Below the pieces are notes generated by a model that saw nothing but the letters and a program-made list of their open reading frames with translations, did no database searches and was not told where the DNA came from. From positions 124,001-188,000 of the forward strand of contig NZ_JAJCLZ010000002.1 of the NCBI RefSeq assembly GCF_020559915.1: a stretch of DNA of 64,000 nt, written 5' to 3'. Each line of letters opens with the position of its first letter. The stretch's first letter is position 1. Below are positions 43,594-53,304 of the stretch, piece by piece. The stretch is from Ruminococcus sp. 210702-SL.1.03. GTDB lineage: Bacteria > Bacillota > Clostridia > Oscillospirales > Ruminococcaceae. The translations under genes were made by a program, and so were the position numbers.

Positions 43594-44133
43594 ATGGCAA
43601 GATTAAAAGAATATTATGTTTCAGACGTAGCTCCTGCCCTGATGAAGAAATTCAAGTATGAAAACGTGATGCAGATCCCTAAGCTTGATAAGGTAGTTAT
43701 CAACGTAGGCTGCGGCGCGGATAAGGATAACAAGAAGGTTATCGACGCTATAATGGCGGATCTCGCGGCAATCACAGGTCAGAAGCCGATCGTCTGCAAG
43801 GCGAAGAAATCGGTAGCAAACTTCAAGCTCAGAGACGGACAGGTCATCGGCGTAAAGGTAACGCTGAGAGCTGACAGAATGTACGAGTTTGTAGACAGAC
43901 TTTTCAACGTAGCATTCCCCAGAGTACGCGACTTCAGAGGAATCAACGGCAACTCTTTTGACGGCAGAGGAAACTACTCGACCGGTATCAAAGAGCAGCT
44001 CATCTTCCCGGAGATCGAGTATGACAAGATAGACAAGGTGCGCGGTATGGATATCAACTTCATCACTACCGCAAAAACAGACGAAGAGGCTAAGGAGCTG
44101 TTATCGCTTCTGGGCGCACCGTTTGCAAAGTAA
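43594..44133 (+). CDS. rplE: Ribosomal protein L5
   Basis: This 179-residue L5 contains [20 protein letters not shown] and the C-terminal [20 protein letters not shown]. It binds 5S rRNA and contacts S13 across subunits. AGGAGG lies before the ATG, and spacing to its neighbours is under 20 bases. Confidence 0.98.
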   Translation: MARLKEYYVSDVAPALMKKFKYENVMQIPKLDKVVINVGCGADKDNKKVIDAIMADLAAITGQKPIVCKAKKSVANFKLRDGQVIGVKVTLRADRMYEFVDRLFNVAFPRVRDFRGINGNSFDGRGNYSTGIKEQLIFPEIEYDKIDKVRGMDINFITTAKTDEEAKELLSLLGAPFAK

Positions 44134-44150
44134 GAAGGAGGGTATTATAA

Positions 44151-44336
44151 ATGGCTAAGAAGGCTATGATCAACAAGCAGCAGGCTGAACCTAAGTACTC
44201 CACCCGAGCTTACAACAGATGCAAGATCTGCGGTAGACCGCACGCATATTTAAGAAAATACGGAATCTGCCGTATCTGCTTCAGAGAACTCGCACATCAG
44301 GGCAAGATTCCCGGAGTTAAGAAGGCAAGCTGGTAA
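44151..44336 (+). CDS. rpsN: Ribosomal protein S14, zinc-binding type Z
   Basis: This short 61-residue S14 has two CxxC pairs, CKIC and CRIC, that bind zinc, and it ends with [11 protein letters not shown]. The zinc form is the housekeeping form in Firmicutes; a zinc-free longer paralogue is used under zinc starvation in some relatives and is not in the window. AGAAGGAGGG precedes the ATG. Confidence 0.97.
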   Translation: MAKKAMINKQQAEPKYSTRAYNRCKICGRPHAYLRKYGICRICFRELAHQGKIPGVKKASW

Positions 44337-44354
44337 AAGGGAGGTTAATCAATA

Positions 44355-44753
44355 ATGCAGATTACTGATACAATTGCAGACCTGCTTACGAGAATCCGTA
44401 ACGCAAGCACTGCAAAGCACGCAACAGTTGACATTCCCGCTTCCAACATGAAGAAGTCTATTACCCAGATCCTCCTTGACGAAGGATACATCAAGGACTA
44501 CAAGGTAATCGACGACGGAAAGCAGGGAACTATCAGAGTTACTCTGAAGTACGACGAGAACAGAAACTCAGTTATCACTGGTCTGAGAAGAGTTTCTAAG
44601 CCCGGTTTAAGAATCTATGCAGGCTGCGAAGATCTGCCTAAGGTAATGAAGGGACTTGGCGTAGCCATCATCTCTACTTCCAAGGGCGTTATCACCGACA
44701 AGAAGGCAAGAGAGCTTAACGTAGGCGGCGAGGTTCTCGCATTTATCTGGTAA
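44355..44753 (+). CDS. rpsH: Ribosomal protein S8
   Basis: This 132-residue S8 begins [20 protein letters not shown]. It has [20 protein letters not shown] and the C-terminal [20 protein letters not shown]. In E. coli S8 represses the spc operon by binding its mRNA. GGGAGG precedes the ATG. Confidence 0.98.
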   Translation: MQITDTIADLLTRIRNASTAKHATVDIPASNMKKSITQILLDEGYIKDYKVIDDGKQGTIRVTLKYDENRNSVITGLRRVSKPGLRIYAGCEDLPKVMKGLGVAIISTSKGVITDKKARELNVGGEVLAFIW

Positions 44754-44766
44754 GGAGGACTATACT

Positions 44767-45318
44767 ATGTCAAGAATAGGTATCAAACCCATTACAGTTC
44801 CTGCCGGAGTAGATGTGACCATTGCAGACGGAAACGTTGTAACGGTAAAGGGACCTAAGGGTACACTTACAAAGTCCTACAACAAGGACATGATAATAAA
44901 GTGCGCTGACGGCGTTATCACAGTAGAGCGTCCCAGCGAGGACAAAGCGCACAAGTCCCTCCACGGACTTACAAGAACGCTCATCAACAATATGGTAGTA
45001 GGCGTTACCGAGGGCTATTCCAAGCAGCTCGAGATCGTCGGCGTAGGTTACAGAGCACAGAAGCAGGGCAAGAACGTAAACCTGAACCTTGGTTTTTCTC
45101 ACCCCGTAGTTATCAGCGAAACTGATTCCATCAAGCTCGACGTACCCCAGCCCAACCAGATCGTTGTATCGGGTATCGATAAGCAGGAGGTTGGTCAGTT
45201 TGCCTGCGAGATCCGCGAGAAGCGTCCGCCTGAGCCTTATAAGGGCAAGGGAATCCGCTACGCCGGTGAATATGTCATCCATAAGGAAGGCAAGGCCGGT
45301 AAGGGCAGCAAGAAGTAA
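44767..45318 (+). CDS. rplF: Ribosomal protein L6
   Basis: This 183-residue L6 starts MSRIGIKPITVPAGVDVTI. It has HGLTRTLINNMVVGVTEGYS and the C-terminal EIREKRPPEPYKGKGIRYAG. It sits at the GTPase-associated region. It lies 13 bases after rpsH with AAGGAGG. Confidence 0.98.
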   Translation: MSRIGIKPITVPAGVDVTIADGNVVTVKGPKGTLTKSYNKDMIIKCADGVITVERPSEDKAHKSLHGLTRTLINNMVVGVTEGYSKQLEIVGVGYRAQKQGKNVNLNLGFSHPVVISETDSIKLDVPQPNQIVVSGIDKQEVGQFACEIREKRPPEPYKGKGIRYAGEYVIHKEGKAGKGSKK

Positions 45319-45340
45319 TTAGAGAAGGAGAGAATAGCAA

Positions 45341-45700
45341 ATGGTTAAGAAGCTTGACAGAGCAAAGGCAAGAGCAAAAAGACACTTCAGAGTCCGCAAC
45401 AAGATCAGCGGTACAGCAGAGTGCCCCCGCCTTAACGTATTCCGCTCCTCGAAGCATATATATGCTCAGATTATCGACGACGTAAAGGGTGTAACACTTT
45501 GTGCAGCTTCCTCGATGGATAAGGCATTCGAGGGCAACGGCGGCAACAAGGAAGGCGCGCGCAAGGTCGGCGAGATGATTGCAAAAGCAGCCGCTGAAAA
45601 GGGTATCTCCGAAGTCGTATTCGACAGAGGCGGTTACGTTTATCACGGACGCGTTCAGGAGTTAGCAGAAGGAGCCCGTGAAGGCGGACTCAAGTTCTAA
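45341..45700 (+). CDS. rplR: Ribosomal protein L18
   Basis: This 119-residue L18 has [20 protein letters not shown] and [19 protein letters not shown], ending with [20 protein letters not shown]. It binds 5S rRNA with L5. AGAAGGAGAG precedes the ATG. Confidence 0.98.
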   Translation: MVKKLDRAKARAKRHFRVRNKISGTAECPRLNVFRSSKHIYAQIIDDVKGVTLCAASSMDKAFEGNGGNKEGARKVGEMIAKAAAEKGISEVVFDRGGYVYHGRVQELAEGAREGGLKF

Positions 45701-45714
45701 AGGAGGTTTTACTT

Positions 45715-46215
45715 TTGGCTTTAATAGATGCGACAGGATTGGAGCTTGCCGAGAAGGTAGTTGCAATCAATAGAGTATCCAAGACCGTAAAGGGCGGCCG
45801 TATAATGAAGTTTTCCGCGCTTGTAGTAGTAGGCGACGGAAACGGCATAATCGGCTTTGGTCTTGGCAAGTCGGGCGAAGTTCCCGACGCTATCCGCAAG
45901 GGTATCGAGGACGCTAAGAAGAACCTTGTCAAGGTTTCCCTCAAGGGCACCACGATCCCCCACGAGATCGTAGGCAAGTTTGGCGCTGGCGAAGTACTTC
46001 TGATGCCCGCCGCACCCGGTACCGGTGTTATCGCCGGCGGCCCCGTAAGAGCCGTAGTAGAAGTAGCCGGAATCAAGGATATAAGAACAAAGTCGCTGCG
46101 TTCAAACAATCCTTCAAACGTAGTAAGAGCTACCATAAACGGTCTTGCTTCGGTAAAATCCGCCGAGGAGGTTGCCGCTAAGAGAGGCAAGTCCGTAAAG
46201 GAAATCATAGGTTAA
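45715..46215 (+). CDS. rpsE: Ribosomal protein S5
   Basis: This 166-residue S5 starts at TTG after AGGAGG. It has [20 protein letters not shown] and [20 protein letters not shown], and the C-terminal [16 protein letters not shown]5 acts in decoding accuracy and mRNA unwinding. The TTG start is unusual among its neighbours, which use ATG or GTG. Confidence 0.97.
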   Translation: MALIDATGLELAEKVVAINRVSKTVKGGRIMKFSALVVVGDGNGIIGFGLGKSGEVPDAIRKGIEDAKKNLVKVSLKGTTIPHEIVGKFGAGEVLLMPAAPGTGVIAGGPVRAVVEVAGIKDIRTKSLRSNNPSNVVRATINGLASVKSAEEVAAKRGKSVKEIIG

Positions 46216-46228
46216 GGAGGACAAGGCA

Positions 46229-46408
46229 ATGGCAAATCTTAAGATCACTCTTGTAAGAAGCCTCAACTCTAAGTCTGAGAAGCAGATTGCAACCGCACAT
46301 TCCCTTGGTCTTCGTAAGATCGGCGCTGAGACCGTACAGCCCGATAACGCACAGACGCAGGGCAAGATCAAGGTTATTTCACATCTTATAAAAGTAACAG
46401 AAGCGTAA
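46229..46408 (+). CDS. rpmD: Ribosomal protein L30
   Basis: This 59-residue L30 begins MANLKITLVRSLNSKSEKQI and contains ATAHSLGLRKIGAETVQPDN. It is a small 50S protein absent in some bacteria. AAGGAGG lies 13 bases after rpsE, and rplO follows after 20 bases. It is short but has every expected feature and the right position. Confidence 0.95.
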   Translation: MANLKITLVRSLNSKSEKQIATAHSLGLRKIGAETVQPDNAQTQGKIKVISHLIKVTEA

Positions 46409-46428
46409 GTTAGGAGGTGCAACAGATA

Positions 46429-46869
46429 ATGAAACTGCACGAATTATCACCTGCTCCCGGTTCTGTTAAAGACGTTAAGAGAATCGGCAGAGGACACGGT
46501 TCCGGTCAGGGCAAGACCGCCGGAAAGGGTCACAAAGGTCAGAAGGCACGTTCCGGAGGCGGCGTAAGACCCGGCTTTGAGGGCGGACAGACCACACTCG
46601 CTAGAAGAATCCCGAAGAGAGGATTCAACAACATTTTCAGAACCGAGTATGCTACCGTTAACGTTTCGGATCTTGAGAAATTCGTAGACGGCACCGTAGT
46701 AGATGCAGAGCTGCTGAAGGCTTCGGGTCTCATCAAGAAGGAGCTCGACGGCGTAAAGATCCTCGGAAATGGAGAACTCACTAAAAACCTTACCGTTAAG
46801 GCTGCAAAGTTTACCGCAGCTGCTAAAGAAAAAATTGAAAAGGCAGGCGGGAAGGCTGAGGTGATGTAA
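46429..46869 (+). CDS. rplO: Ribosomal protein L15
   Basis: This 146-residue L15 begins [20 protein letters not shown] and continues with the glycine-rich [23 protein letters not shown] at 46429 follows AGGAGGTGCAACAGATA. L15 helps late 50S assembly. secY starts 2 bases after its stop. Confidence 0.97.
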   Translation: MKLHELSPAPGSVKDVKRIGRGHGSGQGKTAGKGHKGQKARSGGGVRPGFEGGQTTLARRIPKRGFNNIFRTEYATVNVSDLEKFVDGTVVDAELLKASGLIKKELDGVKILGNGELTKNLTVKAAKFTAAAKEKIEKAGGKAEVM

Positions 46870-46871
46870 TA

Positions 46872-48173
46872 GTGTTACAGACGTTAAAAAATGCCTGGTC
46901 GGTACCTGAGCTTCGCAAAAAGCTTTTGTACACACTACTCATCATCATAATTTATCGAATCGGCGGAGCTATCCCCGTGCCGTTCCTCGACACGGCGGTA
47001 ATCAAAAGCTGGTTTGAAACACAAAACAGTAACGGAAATATATTCAGCTACTTAAACGTACTTTCGGGAGATAACTTCTCGAAAGGTACGCTGCTGGCTC
47101 TTTCCGTTTCACCTTATATCAACGCACAGATCATCATTCAGCTTCTTACTTACGCTCTGCCGCCGCTCGAAAGACTGGCTAAAGAGGGTATGGAGGGCAG
47201 AAAGAAGATCGACAAGGTCACAAGATATGCGGCGCTCGCTATCTCGGTTTTCCAGGCTTGGGCTTACTACCTCACCCTGAAAAATCAGGCGCACGCGCTT
47301 GTATACACCGGCAGCGGCTTCGACAAAGTATTCTCTGAGATCGTAATTATCATGTGCTTCACGGCAGGCTCTTCGCTTACTATGTGGCTGGGTAATCAGA
47401 TCAGCGAGAAGGGTATCGGAAACGGTATCTCGATACTGCTGTTCGCAGGAATCATCGCACGCATCCCTTCCGATATGGTAAGAGATTTCGGTTACATGAC
47501 CAGCGGCGATACCAAGTACAAGATACTTGTTCCCCTGCTCTATGTGATCTACATTTTCATGATCGCGCTCATCGTTTTCATGAACAACGCAGAAAGACGT
47601 ATCCCGATCGCTTACGCCAAGCGCGTGGTAGGCAGAAAGCAGTACGGCGGTCAGAACACCTTCCTTCCTATAAAGGTATCTATGGCGGGCGTTCTCCCCA
47701 TAATCTTCGCTATGGCATTTATGTCGCTGCCCGCTACTCTGGAGCTTTTCATTACTCCTAAGGCAGGCGGTTTTTACGAGAAGGTGCTGAACGTGTTCAG
47801 CTACAGCCACCCCGTATACGGCGTTCTGTATTTCATTCTGATAATCGCGTTCAACTACTTCTATATTTCCATGCAGTATAACCCGCTTGAGATCGCGAAC
47901 AACCTTCGTCAGTCAAACGGCTCGATACCCGGTATAAGACCCGGCAAGCCTACGGTAGATTACCTGCGCCGCGTACTTTCTAAGATCACGCTGCTGGGCG
48001 CTTTCTTCTTAGGTCTTATCGCGCTGTTCCCGATAATCTTCGGTTACGCGACTAACCTGCCTGTTTCGATGGGCGGTACTTCGATCCTCATCGTAGTAAG
48101 CGTTGCACTGGAAACTGCAAGAACAATGGAATCTCAGATGATGATGCGTCATCATAAGGGCTTCCTTGAATAA
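46872..48173 (+). CDS. secY: Preprotein translocase subunit SecY
   Basis: This 433-residue protein has ten membrane helices, starting with KLLYTLLIIIIYRIGGAIPV and including SVSPYINAQIIIQLLTYALP and NPLEIANNLRQSNGSIPGIR. It is the channel for Sec-dependent export and membrane insertion. It starts at GTG, with GAGGTGAT in the end of rplO serving as ribosome site. The short gap couples it to ribosome synthesis. Confidence 0.98.
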   Translation: MLQTLKNAWSVPELRKKLLYTLLIIIIYRIGGAIPVPFLDTAVIKSWFETQNSNGNIFSYLNVLSGDNFSKGTLLALSVSPYINAQIIIQLLTYALPPLERLAKEGMEGRKKIDKVTRYAALAISVFQAWAYYLTLKNQAHALVYTGSGFDKVFSEIVIIMCFTAGSSLTMWLGNQISEKGIGNGISILLFAGIIARIPSDMVRDFGYMTSGDTKYKILVPLLYVIYIFMIALIVFMNNAERRIPIAYAKRVVGRKQYGGQNTFLPIKVSMAGVLPIIFAMAFMSLPATLELFITPKAGGFYEKVLNVFSYSHPVYGVLYFILIIAFNYFYISMQYNPLEIANNLRQSNGSIPGIRPGKPTVDYLRRVLSKITLLGAFFLGLIALFPIIFGYATNLPVSMGGTSILIVVSVALETARTMESQMMMRHHKGFLE

Positions 48174-48212
48174 TAAAAGACAGTCTGAGTTTAGATAAGG
48201 AGGACACCACTG

Positions 48213-48845
48213 ATGAATCTTATTTTATTAGGCGCTCCCGGCGCCGGCAAGGGCACTCAGGCAGAAGTTATCTGCAAAGAGCTCGGCATACCCACTATCT
48301 CGACGGGCAATATGCTCAGAGCAGCCGTTAAAGCCGGTACCGAATACGGTCTGAAAGCTAAAGCTGCTATGGACGCAGGCGACCTTGTTTCCGACGACAT
48401 CGTTATCGGAATACTTAAGGATAGGATAAAAGAGCCAGACGCACAGAACGGCTTCATTCTCGACGGCTTTCCCAGAACTGTTCCTCAGGCTGAAGCGCTC
48501 GACGCTATGGGCGTTACCATCGACAAGGTAATTGAAATATATGTACCCGATGAGAAGATCCAGCAGCGCATGAGCGGTAGAAGAGTTTGCCTCGACTGCG
48601 GCGCAACGTTCCACACAGATTTCAAGCCCCCCAAGCAGGAGGGTATCTGCGACGCTTGCGGCAAAGAGCTGGTTATCCGCAAGGACGACGAGCCTGAAAC
48701 AGTAAAGAGCAGACTTAAAACTTACCACGAGCAGACAGCTCCTCTTAAAGATTACTACAAGGCACAGGGCAAGCTGACCACCGTAGTAGGTCAGGAGGAA
48801 GTTGCCGATACCTCTAAGCTCACGCTTGAGGCGCTCAAGGCATAA
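48213..48845 (+). CDS. adk: Adenylate kinase, zinc-lid type
   Basis: This 210-residue kinase has the P-loop GAPGAGKGTQ, LDGFPRTVPQAEAL and the LID domain with two CxxC pairs, CLDC and CDAC, that hold structural zinc. It interconverts ATP, AMP and ADP and keeps nucleotide balance. It follows secY by 39 bases, the usual Firmicute order. AAGGAGG precedes the ATG. Confidence 0.98.
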   Translation: MNLILLGAPGAGKGTQAEVICKELGIPTISTGNMLRAAVKAGTEYGLKAKAAMDAGDLVSDDIVIGILKDRIKEPDAQNGFILDGFPRTVPQAEALDAMGVTIDKVIEIYVPDEKIQQRMSGRRVCLDCGATFHTDFKPPKQEGICDACGKELVIRKDDEPETVKSRLKTYHEQTAPLKDYYKAQGKLTTVVGQEEVADTSKLTLEALKA

Positions 48846-48881
48846 AAACTTGTTTTCGGGATCTAGAAAGAAGTTTAAAAA

Positions 48882-49631
48882 ATGATTTCTGTAAAATCAC
48901 CTAAGGAAATTGAAAAAATGCGCAAAGCCGGTCTTATCACAGGCGGCGCGCTGGTGGCGGCGGGCGAGGCTATCCACGCGGGTATGACTACCAAAGAGCT
49001 GGATACCGTAGTTCGCAAATACATCACATCGCACGGAGCAAAGCCGAGCTTTTTAGGCTACGGCGGCTTCCCCGGATCTGCCTGCATTTCCATCAACGAT
49101 GTGGTTATCCACGGAATACCCGGCCCTCAGGTAATAAAGGATGGCGACATCGTTTCGGTGGACGTCGGAGCTTATATCGGGGGATTTCACGGTGATTCCT
49201 GCAAGACCTTTGCAGTCGGCGAAGTTTCCGAAGAGGCAAAGGCACTGATGAAGTCGACCGAGGAAAGCCTTTACCTCGCGATAAGTATGGTAAAGCCGGG
49301 CGTAAGGCTCGGAGATCTCGGAGCGGCTATTCAGAAATACAATGAGGATAACGGATACGGCGTGGTTCGCGAGTTCGTGGGCCACGGAGTTGGAAGAGAT
49401 CTGCACGAAGACCCCGAAGTTCCGAATTTCGGAAAAGCGGGTCACGGCGTAAGACTTCAGGCGGGAATGGTAATAGCCATAGAGCCTATGATAACCGAGG
49501 GAAGCCCCAAGGTGAAAGTAATGGGCGACGGCTGGACTACTAAAACTGCCGACGGCAAACTATCCGCTCATTTTGAACACACCATCGCAGTTACAGAAAC
49601 AGGCTGCATGATTCTTACAAAGCCTGATTAA
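48882..49631 (+). CDS. map: Type I methionine aminopeptidase
   Basis: This 249-residue enzyme has the metal ligands in VSVDVGAYIGGFHGDSCKTF, the catalytic HGVGRDLHEDPEVPNFG, IEPMITEG and HFEHTIAVTE. It removes the initiator methionine from new proteins. Its start has only a weak ribosome site (AAAGAAG), so it may rely on coupling to adk 36 bases upstream. Confidence 0.97.
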   Translation: MISVKSPKEIEKMRKAGLITGGALVAAGEAIHAGMTTKELDTVVRKYITSHGAKPSFLGYGGFPGSACISINDVVIHGIPGPQVIKDGDIVSVDVGAYIGGFHGDSCKTFAVGEVSEEAKALMKSTEESLYLAISMVKPGVRLGDLGAAIQKYNEDNGYGVVREFVGHGVGRDLHEDPEVPNFGKAGHGVRLQAGMVIAIEPMITEGSPKVKVMGDGWTTKTADGKLSAHFEHTIAVTETGCMILTKPD

Positions 49632-49904
49632 CTCGAAAAACGTGTTCACACACACTACTTTACAATCGAAACGTGAAAGATCGAGGGCAGTCTTTTTTGC
49701 CGCGGCGCGAAACGTTGCAAAGCGCCGAAAAGGGAAGAGAGCATTTCACTGCCTGAGATCATAATCGTTTTGAATATAATAAGCGCAAGCTGATATCGGA
49801 GTTTAAAACCCAAAGCGAAGAAATCGGCAGACCGTTCATAAACCTAAAGAACGGGAGTTGTTTTAAATCCGATGATTTTCGATCCTTGAAAGGAATGTGG
49901 ATCT
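49632..49904 (+). other. map-infA intergenic region
   Basis: These 273 bases hold no gene. The small KOW RNA-binding protein often found between map and infA is absent. A TATAAT at 49775-49780 could be a -10 but has no fitting -35. Small hairpins are possible, but none has a T run. Confidence 0.5.
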
Positions 49905-50123
49905 ATGTCAAAGGAAGATGTAATCGAACTCGAAGGAGTAGTAACAGAAGCACTGCCTAACGCAACTTTCAGAGTAGAGCTTGCTAACGGCCACAAGATT
50001 CTGGCGCAGATCTCCGGAAAGCTTCGTATGAATTACATTCGTATAGTACCCGGTGATAAGGTAACGGTCGAAATGTCGCCTTATGATCTTACAAAGGGAA
50101 GAATCACATGGAGAGCGAAATAA
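49905..50123 (+). CDS. infA: Translation initiation factor IF-1
   Basis: This 72-residue OB-fold protein contains the hallmark [20 protein letters not shown] and [20 protein letters not shown], ending in [13 protein letters not shown]. It blocks the A site during initiation. GAAAGGAATG precedes the ATG. rpmJ follows after 72 bases, which include AAGGAGG. Confidence 0.98.
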   Translation: MSKEDVIELEGVVTEALPNATFRVELANGHKILAQISGKLRMNYIRIVPGDKVTVEMSPYDLTKGRITWRAK

Positions 50124-50195
50124 TAAGCTTTCCGTCATAAGTCAAGTGCGAGGCTTTTGAAGCTTCGGCGTTTATATTTGAAGGAGGTATTTCAA

Positions 50196-50309
50196 ATGAA
50201 AGTAAGACCTTCAGTTAAGCCCATGTGCGAAAAGTGCAAAGTTATCAAGAGAAAAGGCAAGGTAATGGTAATTTGCCAGAACCCCAAGCACAAGCAGCGT
50301 CAGGGTTAA
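50196..50309 (+). CDS. rpmJ: Ribosomal protein L36, zinc form
   Basis: This 37-residue protein begins [20 protein letters not shown] and continues to NPKHKQRQG. The ligands are three cysteines and a histidine (C11, C14, C27, H32), the zinc-binding form. AAGGAGGTATTTCAA precedes the ATG. The position between infA and rpsM is conserved in bacteria. Confidence 0.96.
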   Translation: MKVRPSVKPMCEKCKVIKRKGKVMVICQNPKHKQRQG

Positions 50310-50336
50310 CAAACCAAATTTGGAGGTGCAGCTATA

Positions 50337-50705
50337 ATGGCTCGAATTGCTGGTATCGACCTGCCCAAGGATAAGAGAGTAGAAATCGGACTCACCTATA
50401 TTTACGGCATCGGTCAGAAGACTTCCGCTAAGATTCTTGCGGAAACAGGCGTCAATCCCGACATCAGAGTTAAAGATCTGTCGGAAGACGACGTAGCAAA
50501 ATTACGTGAATATATCGATCACAATTTAACGGTAGAGGGCGACCTCAGAAGAGAAGTTGCGCTCAACATTAAAAGACTTGTAGAGATAGGCTGTTACAGA
50601 GGCGTTCGCCACAGAAAGGGTCTGCCTGTAAGAGGACAGAGAACTAAGACCAACGCCAGAACCCGCAAGGGCCCTGTAAAGACCATCGCTAACAAGAAGA
50701 AGTAA
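50337..50705 (+). CDS. rpsM: Ribosomal protein S13
   Basis: This 122-residue S13 begins [20 protein letters not shown]. It has the C-terminal [20 protein letters not shown] and [14 protein letters not shown] tail. It contacts tRNA and L5 at the head. GGAGGTGCAGCTATA precedes the ATG. Confidence 0.98.
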   Translation: MARIAGIDLPKDKRVEIGLTYIYGIGQKTSAKILAETGVNPDIRVKDLSEDDVAKLREYIDHNLTVEGDLRREVALNIKRLVEIGCYRGVRHRKGLPVRGQRTKTNARTRKGPVKTIANKKK

Positions 50706-50722
50706 GGAGGGACTAAAAGAAC

Positions 50723-51115
50723 ATGGCTCAGGCTAAGAAAGTAATTCGCCGTCGTCGCGAAAGAAAGAACATTGAACAGGGACAGGTTCACATCCAGTCC
50801 ACCTTCAACAACACCATAGTTACTATCACCGATATGCAGGGCAACGCTATTTCTTGGGCTTCCGCAGGCGGTCTCGGCTTCCGCGGATCTAAGAAGAGCA
50901 CTCCTTTCGCAGCACAGACTGCTGCTGAGACCGCTGCAAGAGCAGCTAAGGAGCATGGCCTCAAGATCGTAGAAGTATACGTTAAGGGACCCGGAGCAGG
51001 AAGAGAAGCAGCTATCCGCGCTCTTCAGTCGGAAGATCTTGAAGTAAGAATGATCAAAGACGTAACTCCTATCCCCCACAACGGTTGCCGTCCTCCTAAG
51101 AGAAGACGCGTATAA
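50723..51115 (+). CDS. rpsK: Ribosomal protein S11
   Basis: This 130-residue S11 contains [20 protein letters not shown] and [15 protein letters not shown], ending in [16 protein letters not shown]. It forms the platform near the E site. It follows rpsM by 17 bases with GGAGGG. Confidence 0.98.
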   Translation: MAQAKKVIRRRRERKNIEQGQVHIQSTFNNTIVTITDMQGNAISWASAGGLGFRGSKKSTPFAAQTAAETAARAAKEHGLKIVEVYVKGPGAGREAAIRALQSEDLEVRMIKDVTPIPHNGCRPPKRRRV

Positions 51116-51123
51116 TAAGACAA

Positions 51124-51179
51124 TTTGAGTGCAGTTTACTCAAAGTCGGGCAGTCGGCAAAAAAGCCGCAGAGGCCCGA
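51124..51179 (+). promoter_or_regulatory. Two-hairpin leader before rpsD
   Basis: TTTGAGT...ACTCAAA (51124-51144) is a perfect stem. It is followed at once by TCGGGC...GCCCGA (51146-51179), which encloses an inner CGGC...GCCG stem. No T run follows. The site lies 30 bases before the rpsD start, so it is a candidate S4 autoregulatory element. Confidence 0.5.
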
Positions 51180-51208
51180 TACAACATTAAAAAACGGAGG
51201 TAATTACA

Positions 51209-51805
51209 ATGGCAGTAAACAGAAAACCTATCCTTAAAACTTGCAGAGAGCTCGGCATCAGCCCTATGGTCATGGGCGTAGGCAAAGAGACAAAGCGCGA
51301 TCCTAACGCGGGCAAGAGAAAAAAGGTTTCCGAATATGGAATGCAGCTCAAGGAAAAGCAGAAGCTGAGATTTATCTACGGCGTACTTGAGAAGCAGTTC
51401 TCCCACACTTTTGAGATCGCTCAGAAGATGGAAGGTCAGGCCGGTGAAAACCTCATCACCTGTCTCGAGTCCAGACTCGACAACGTAGCATTCAGAATGG
51501 GCGCAGCTCTTACCAGACGCGAAGCTCGTCAGCTCGTTGCACACGGCCACTTCCTCGTAAACGGCAAGAGAGTAGATATCCCTTCTTACAGCGTTAAGGT
51601 AGGCGACGTTATCTCCCTTTCCGAAAAGAGCAAGAAGAGCGAAAAATTCAAGCAGATCGCCGAAGGTACGGCTGACAGACTCACTCCCGCTTGGCTTGAC
51701 GTAAACAAGGAACAGGGAAGTGCTAAGGTACTTCGCGCTCCTGTTAAGGAAGACCTTGATTACGAAGTTGAAGAGCACCTTATCGTCGAGCTGTATTCTA
51801 AGTAA
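51209..51805 (+). CDS. rpsD: Ribosomal protein S4
   Basis: This 198-residue S4 has the S4 RNA-binding domain SRLDNVAFRMGAALTRREAR followed by QLVAHGHFLVNGKRVDIPSY. The N-terminal zinc cysteines of the C+ form are absent (only one Cys at about residue 12). S4 starts 30S assembly and in many bacteria represses its own mRNA. It lies 93 bases after rpsK, a gap that contains two strong hairpins. Confidence 0.97.
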   Translation: MAVNRKPILKTCRELGISPMVMGVGKETKRDPNAGKRKKVSEYGMQLKEKQKLRFIYGVLEKQFSHTFEIAQKMEGQAGENLITCLESRLDNVAFRMGAALTRREARQLVAHGHFLVNGKRVDIPSYSVKVGDVISLSEKSKKSEKFKQIAEGTADRLTPAWLDVNKEQGSAKVLRAPVKEDLDYEVEEHLIVELYSK

Positions 51806-51903
51806 TAACTTAGAATACGCTGTAAACGGCGTTATGTTTTGCAGACATCCACTCGTAAACGTGAGAAAACTAAGCAGAGTTTTTGAAAACAGGAGGGTTT
51901 TAA

Positions 51904-52863
51904 ATGCTTGAAAAAATAGAAAAGCCTGAAATTGAAACAGAAGAGCTTAAGAGCAACGGCACATACGGACGTTTCGTGCTTGAGCCGCTTGAGCGTGGCT
52001 ATGGCATCACACTTGGCAACAGCTTAAGAAGGGTGCTGCTCTCCTCGTTACCGGGCGTAGCCGTTACATCGGTAAAGATCGACGGCGTACACCACGAGCT
52101 TACGACGATTCCGGGAGTTAAGGAAGATGTAACAGAGATCATCCTGAACCTCAAGGGACTTACAGCAAAGTTATACGGCGACGGACCCAAGACCATTTAC
52201 ATTGAGGCTGAGGGCGAATGCGAAGTTACCGCAGGCGACATCAAGGCTGATTCGGAAGTGGATATTCTCGTTCCTGATATGCATATAGCTACTCTGGGAC
52301 CTGACGCAAAGCTGTATATGGAGATCGTTATCGACCGCGGCAGAGGCTACGTTTCTGCCGAGAAAAACAAGTCCCTTACGCCAAACGCGCCGATAGGTGT
52401 AATTGCGGTAGACAGCATTTATACCCCGGTGCTGAAGGTAAATTATACGGTAGATAATACGCGTGTTGGACAGATCACCGACTACGACAAGCTTACTTTA
52501 GAGGTATGGACCGACGGTACTATTTCCGCTAAGGAAGCAGTTTCAATGGCAGCCAAACTCCTCAACGAGCATCTTAACCTCTTTATCGACCTTTCGGAAG
52601 AGGCGAGCGTTGTAGAGATCATGGTAGAGAAAGACGACAAGGGCAAGGAAAAGATCCTTGAGATGACCATTGAGGAACTTGACTTATCCGTTCGCTCGTT
52701 CAACTGCTTGAAGCGTGCGGGTATCAACACCGTAAACGATCTGATTGAGAAATCGGCTGAAGAAATGATGAAGGTTAGAAACCTTGGTAAAAAGTCATTT
52801 GACGAGGTCAAGGAAAAGCTGCATTCGCTTGGATACGACCTCAGTTCCGAAGAAGATAATTAA
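51904..52863 (+). CDS. rpoA: RNA polymerase alpha subunit
   Basis: This 319-residue subunit has an N-terminal domain, [20 protein letters not shown] and [16 protein letters not shown], for assembly. The C-terminal DNA- and regulator-binding domain is [20 protein letters not shown] to [15 protein letters not shown]. It forms the dimer on which beta and beta-prime assemble. CAGGAGGG precedes the ATG. rplQ follows after 24 bases. Confidence 0.98.
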   Translation: MLEKIEKPEIETEELKSNGTYGRFVLEPLERGYGITLGNSLRRVLLSSLPGVAVTSVKIDGVHHELTTIPGVKEDVTEIILNLKGLTAKLYGDGPKTIYIEAEGECEVTAGDIKADSEVDILVPDMHIATLGPDAKLYMEIVIDRGRGYVSAEKNKSLTPNAPIGVIAVDSIYTPVLKVNYTVDNTRVGQITDYDKLTLEVWTDGTISAKEAVSMAAKLLNEHLNLFIDLSEEASVVEIMVEKDDKGKEKILEMTIEELDLSVRSFNCLKRAGINTVNDLIEKSAEEMMKVRNLGKKSFDEVKEKLHSLGYDLSSEEDN

Positions 52864-52887
52864 GTTATAAGTAAGGAGTGAAAATCT

Positions 52888-53229
52888 ATGCCAGGCACAA
52901 GAAAGCTGGGAAGAGCTAGCGACCACAGAAAGGCTATGCTGAGAGCTATGGTCACTTATCTTCTTGAAAACGGTAAGATTGAAACAACTGTAACAAGAGC
53001 TAAAGAAGTCAGCGCTATGACCGAGAAAATGATCACTCTGGGCAAGGCGGGCGACCTCCATTCCAAGCGTCAGGTACTTTCCTACGTTACTAAGGAATCG
53101 GTTGCGAAGAAGCTTTTTGACGACATCGCTCCGTCCTATTCCGGACGTAACGGCGGTTACACCAAGATCGTAAAGATCGGACCCCGCCGCGGTGACGCTG
53201 CTGAAATGGCTATCATTTCGCTTGTATAA
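52888..53229 (+). CDS. rplQ: Ribosomal protein L17
   Basis: This 113-residue L17 contains [20 protein letters not shown] and [20 protein letters not shown], ending with [20 protein letters not shown]. It closes the alpha part of the block; a strong bidirectional terminator lies 30 bases later. AAGGAG precedes the ATG. Confidence 0.98.
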   Translation: MPGTRKLGRASDHRKAMLRAMVTYLLENGKIETTVTRAKEVSAMTEKMITLGKAGDLHSKRQVLSYVTKESVAKKLFDDIAPSYSGRNGGYTKIVKIGPRRGDAAEMAIISLV

Positions 53230-53256
53230 GTTTTTCGATTTAATATCACATAAAAA

Positions 53257-53287
53257 AGACCTCCCGAGTTTTTCGGGAGGTTTTTCT
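53257..53287. terminator. Bidirectional terminator ending the ribosomal block
   Basis: ACCTCCCGA (53259-53267) and TCGGGAGGT (53273-53281) form a perfect stem, with an A run on the left and T run on the right. It serves the ribosomal block and the convergent ABC operon. Confidence 0.88.
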
Positions 53288-53304
53288 TTTGCATTTGTGT
53301 CGGT

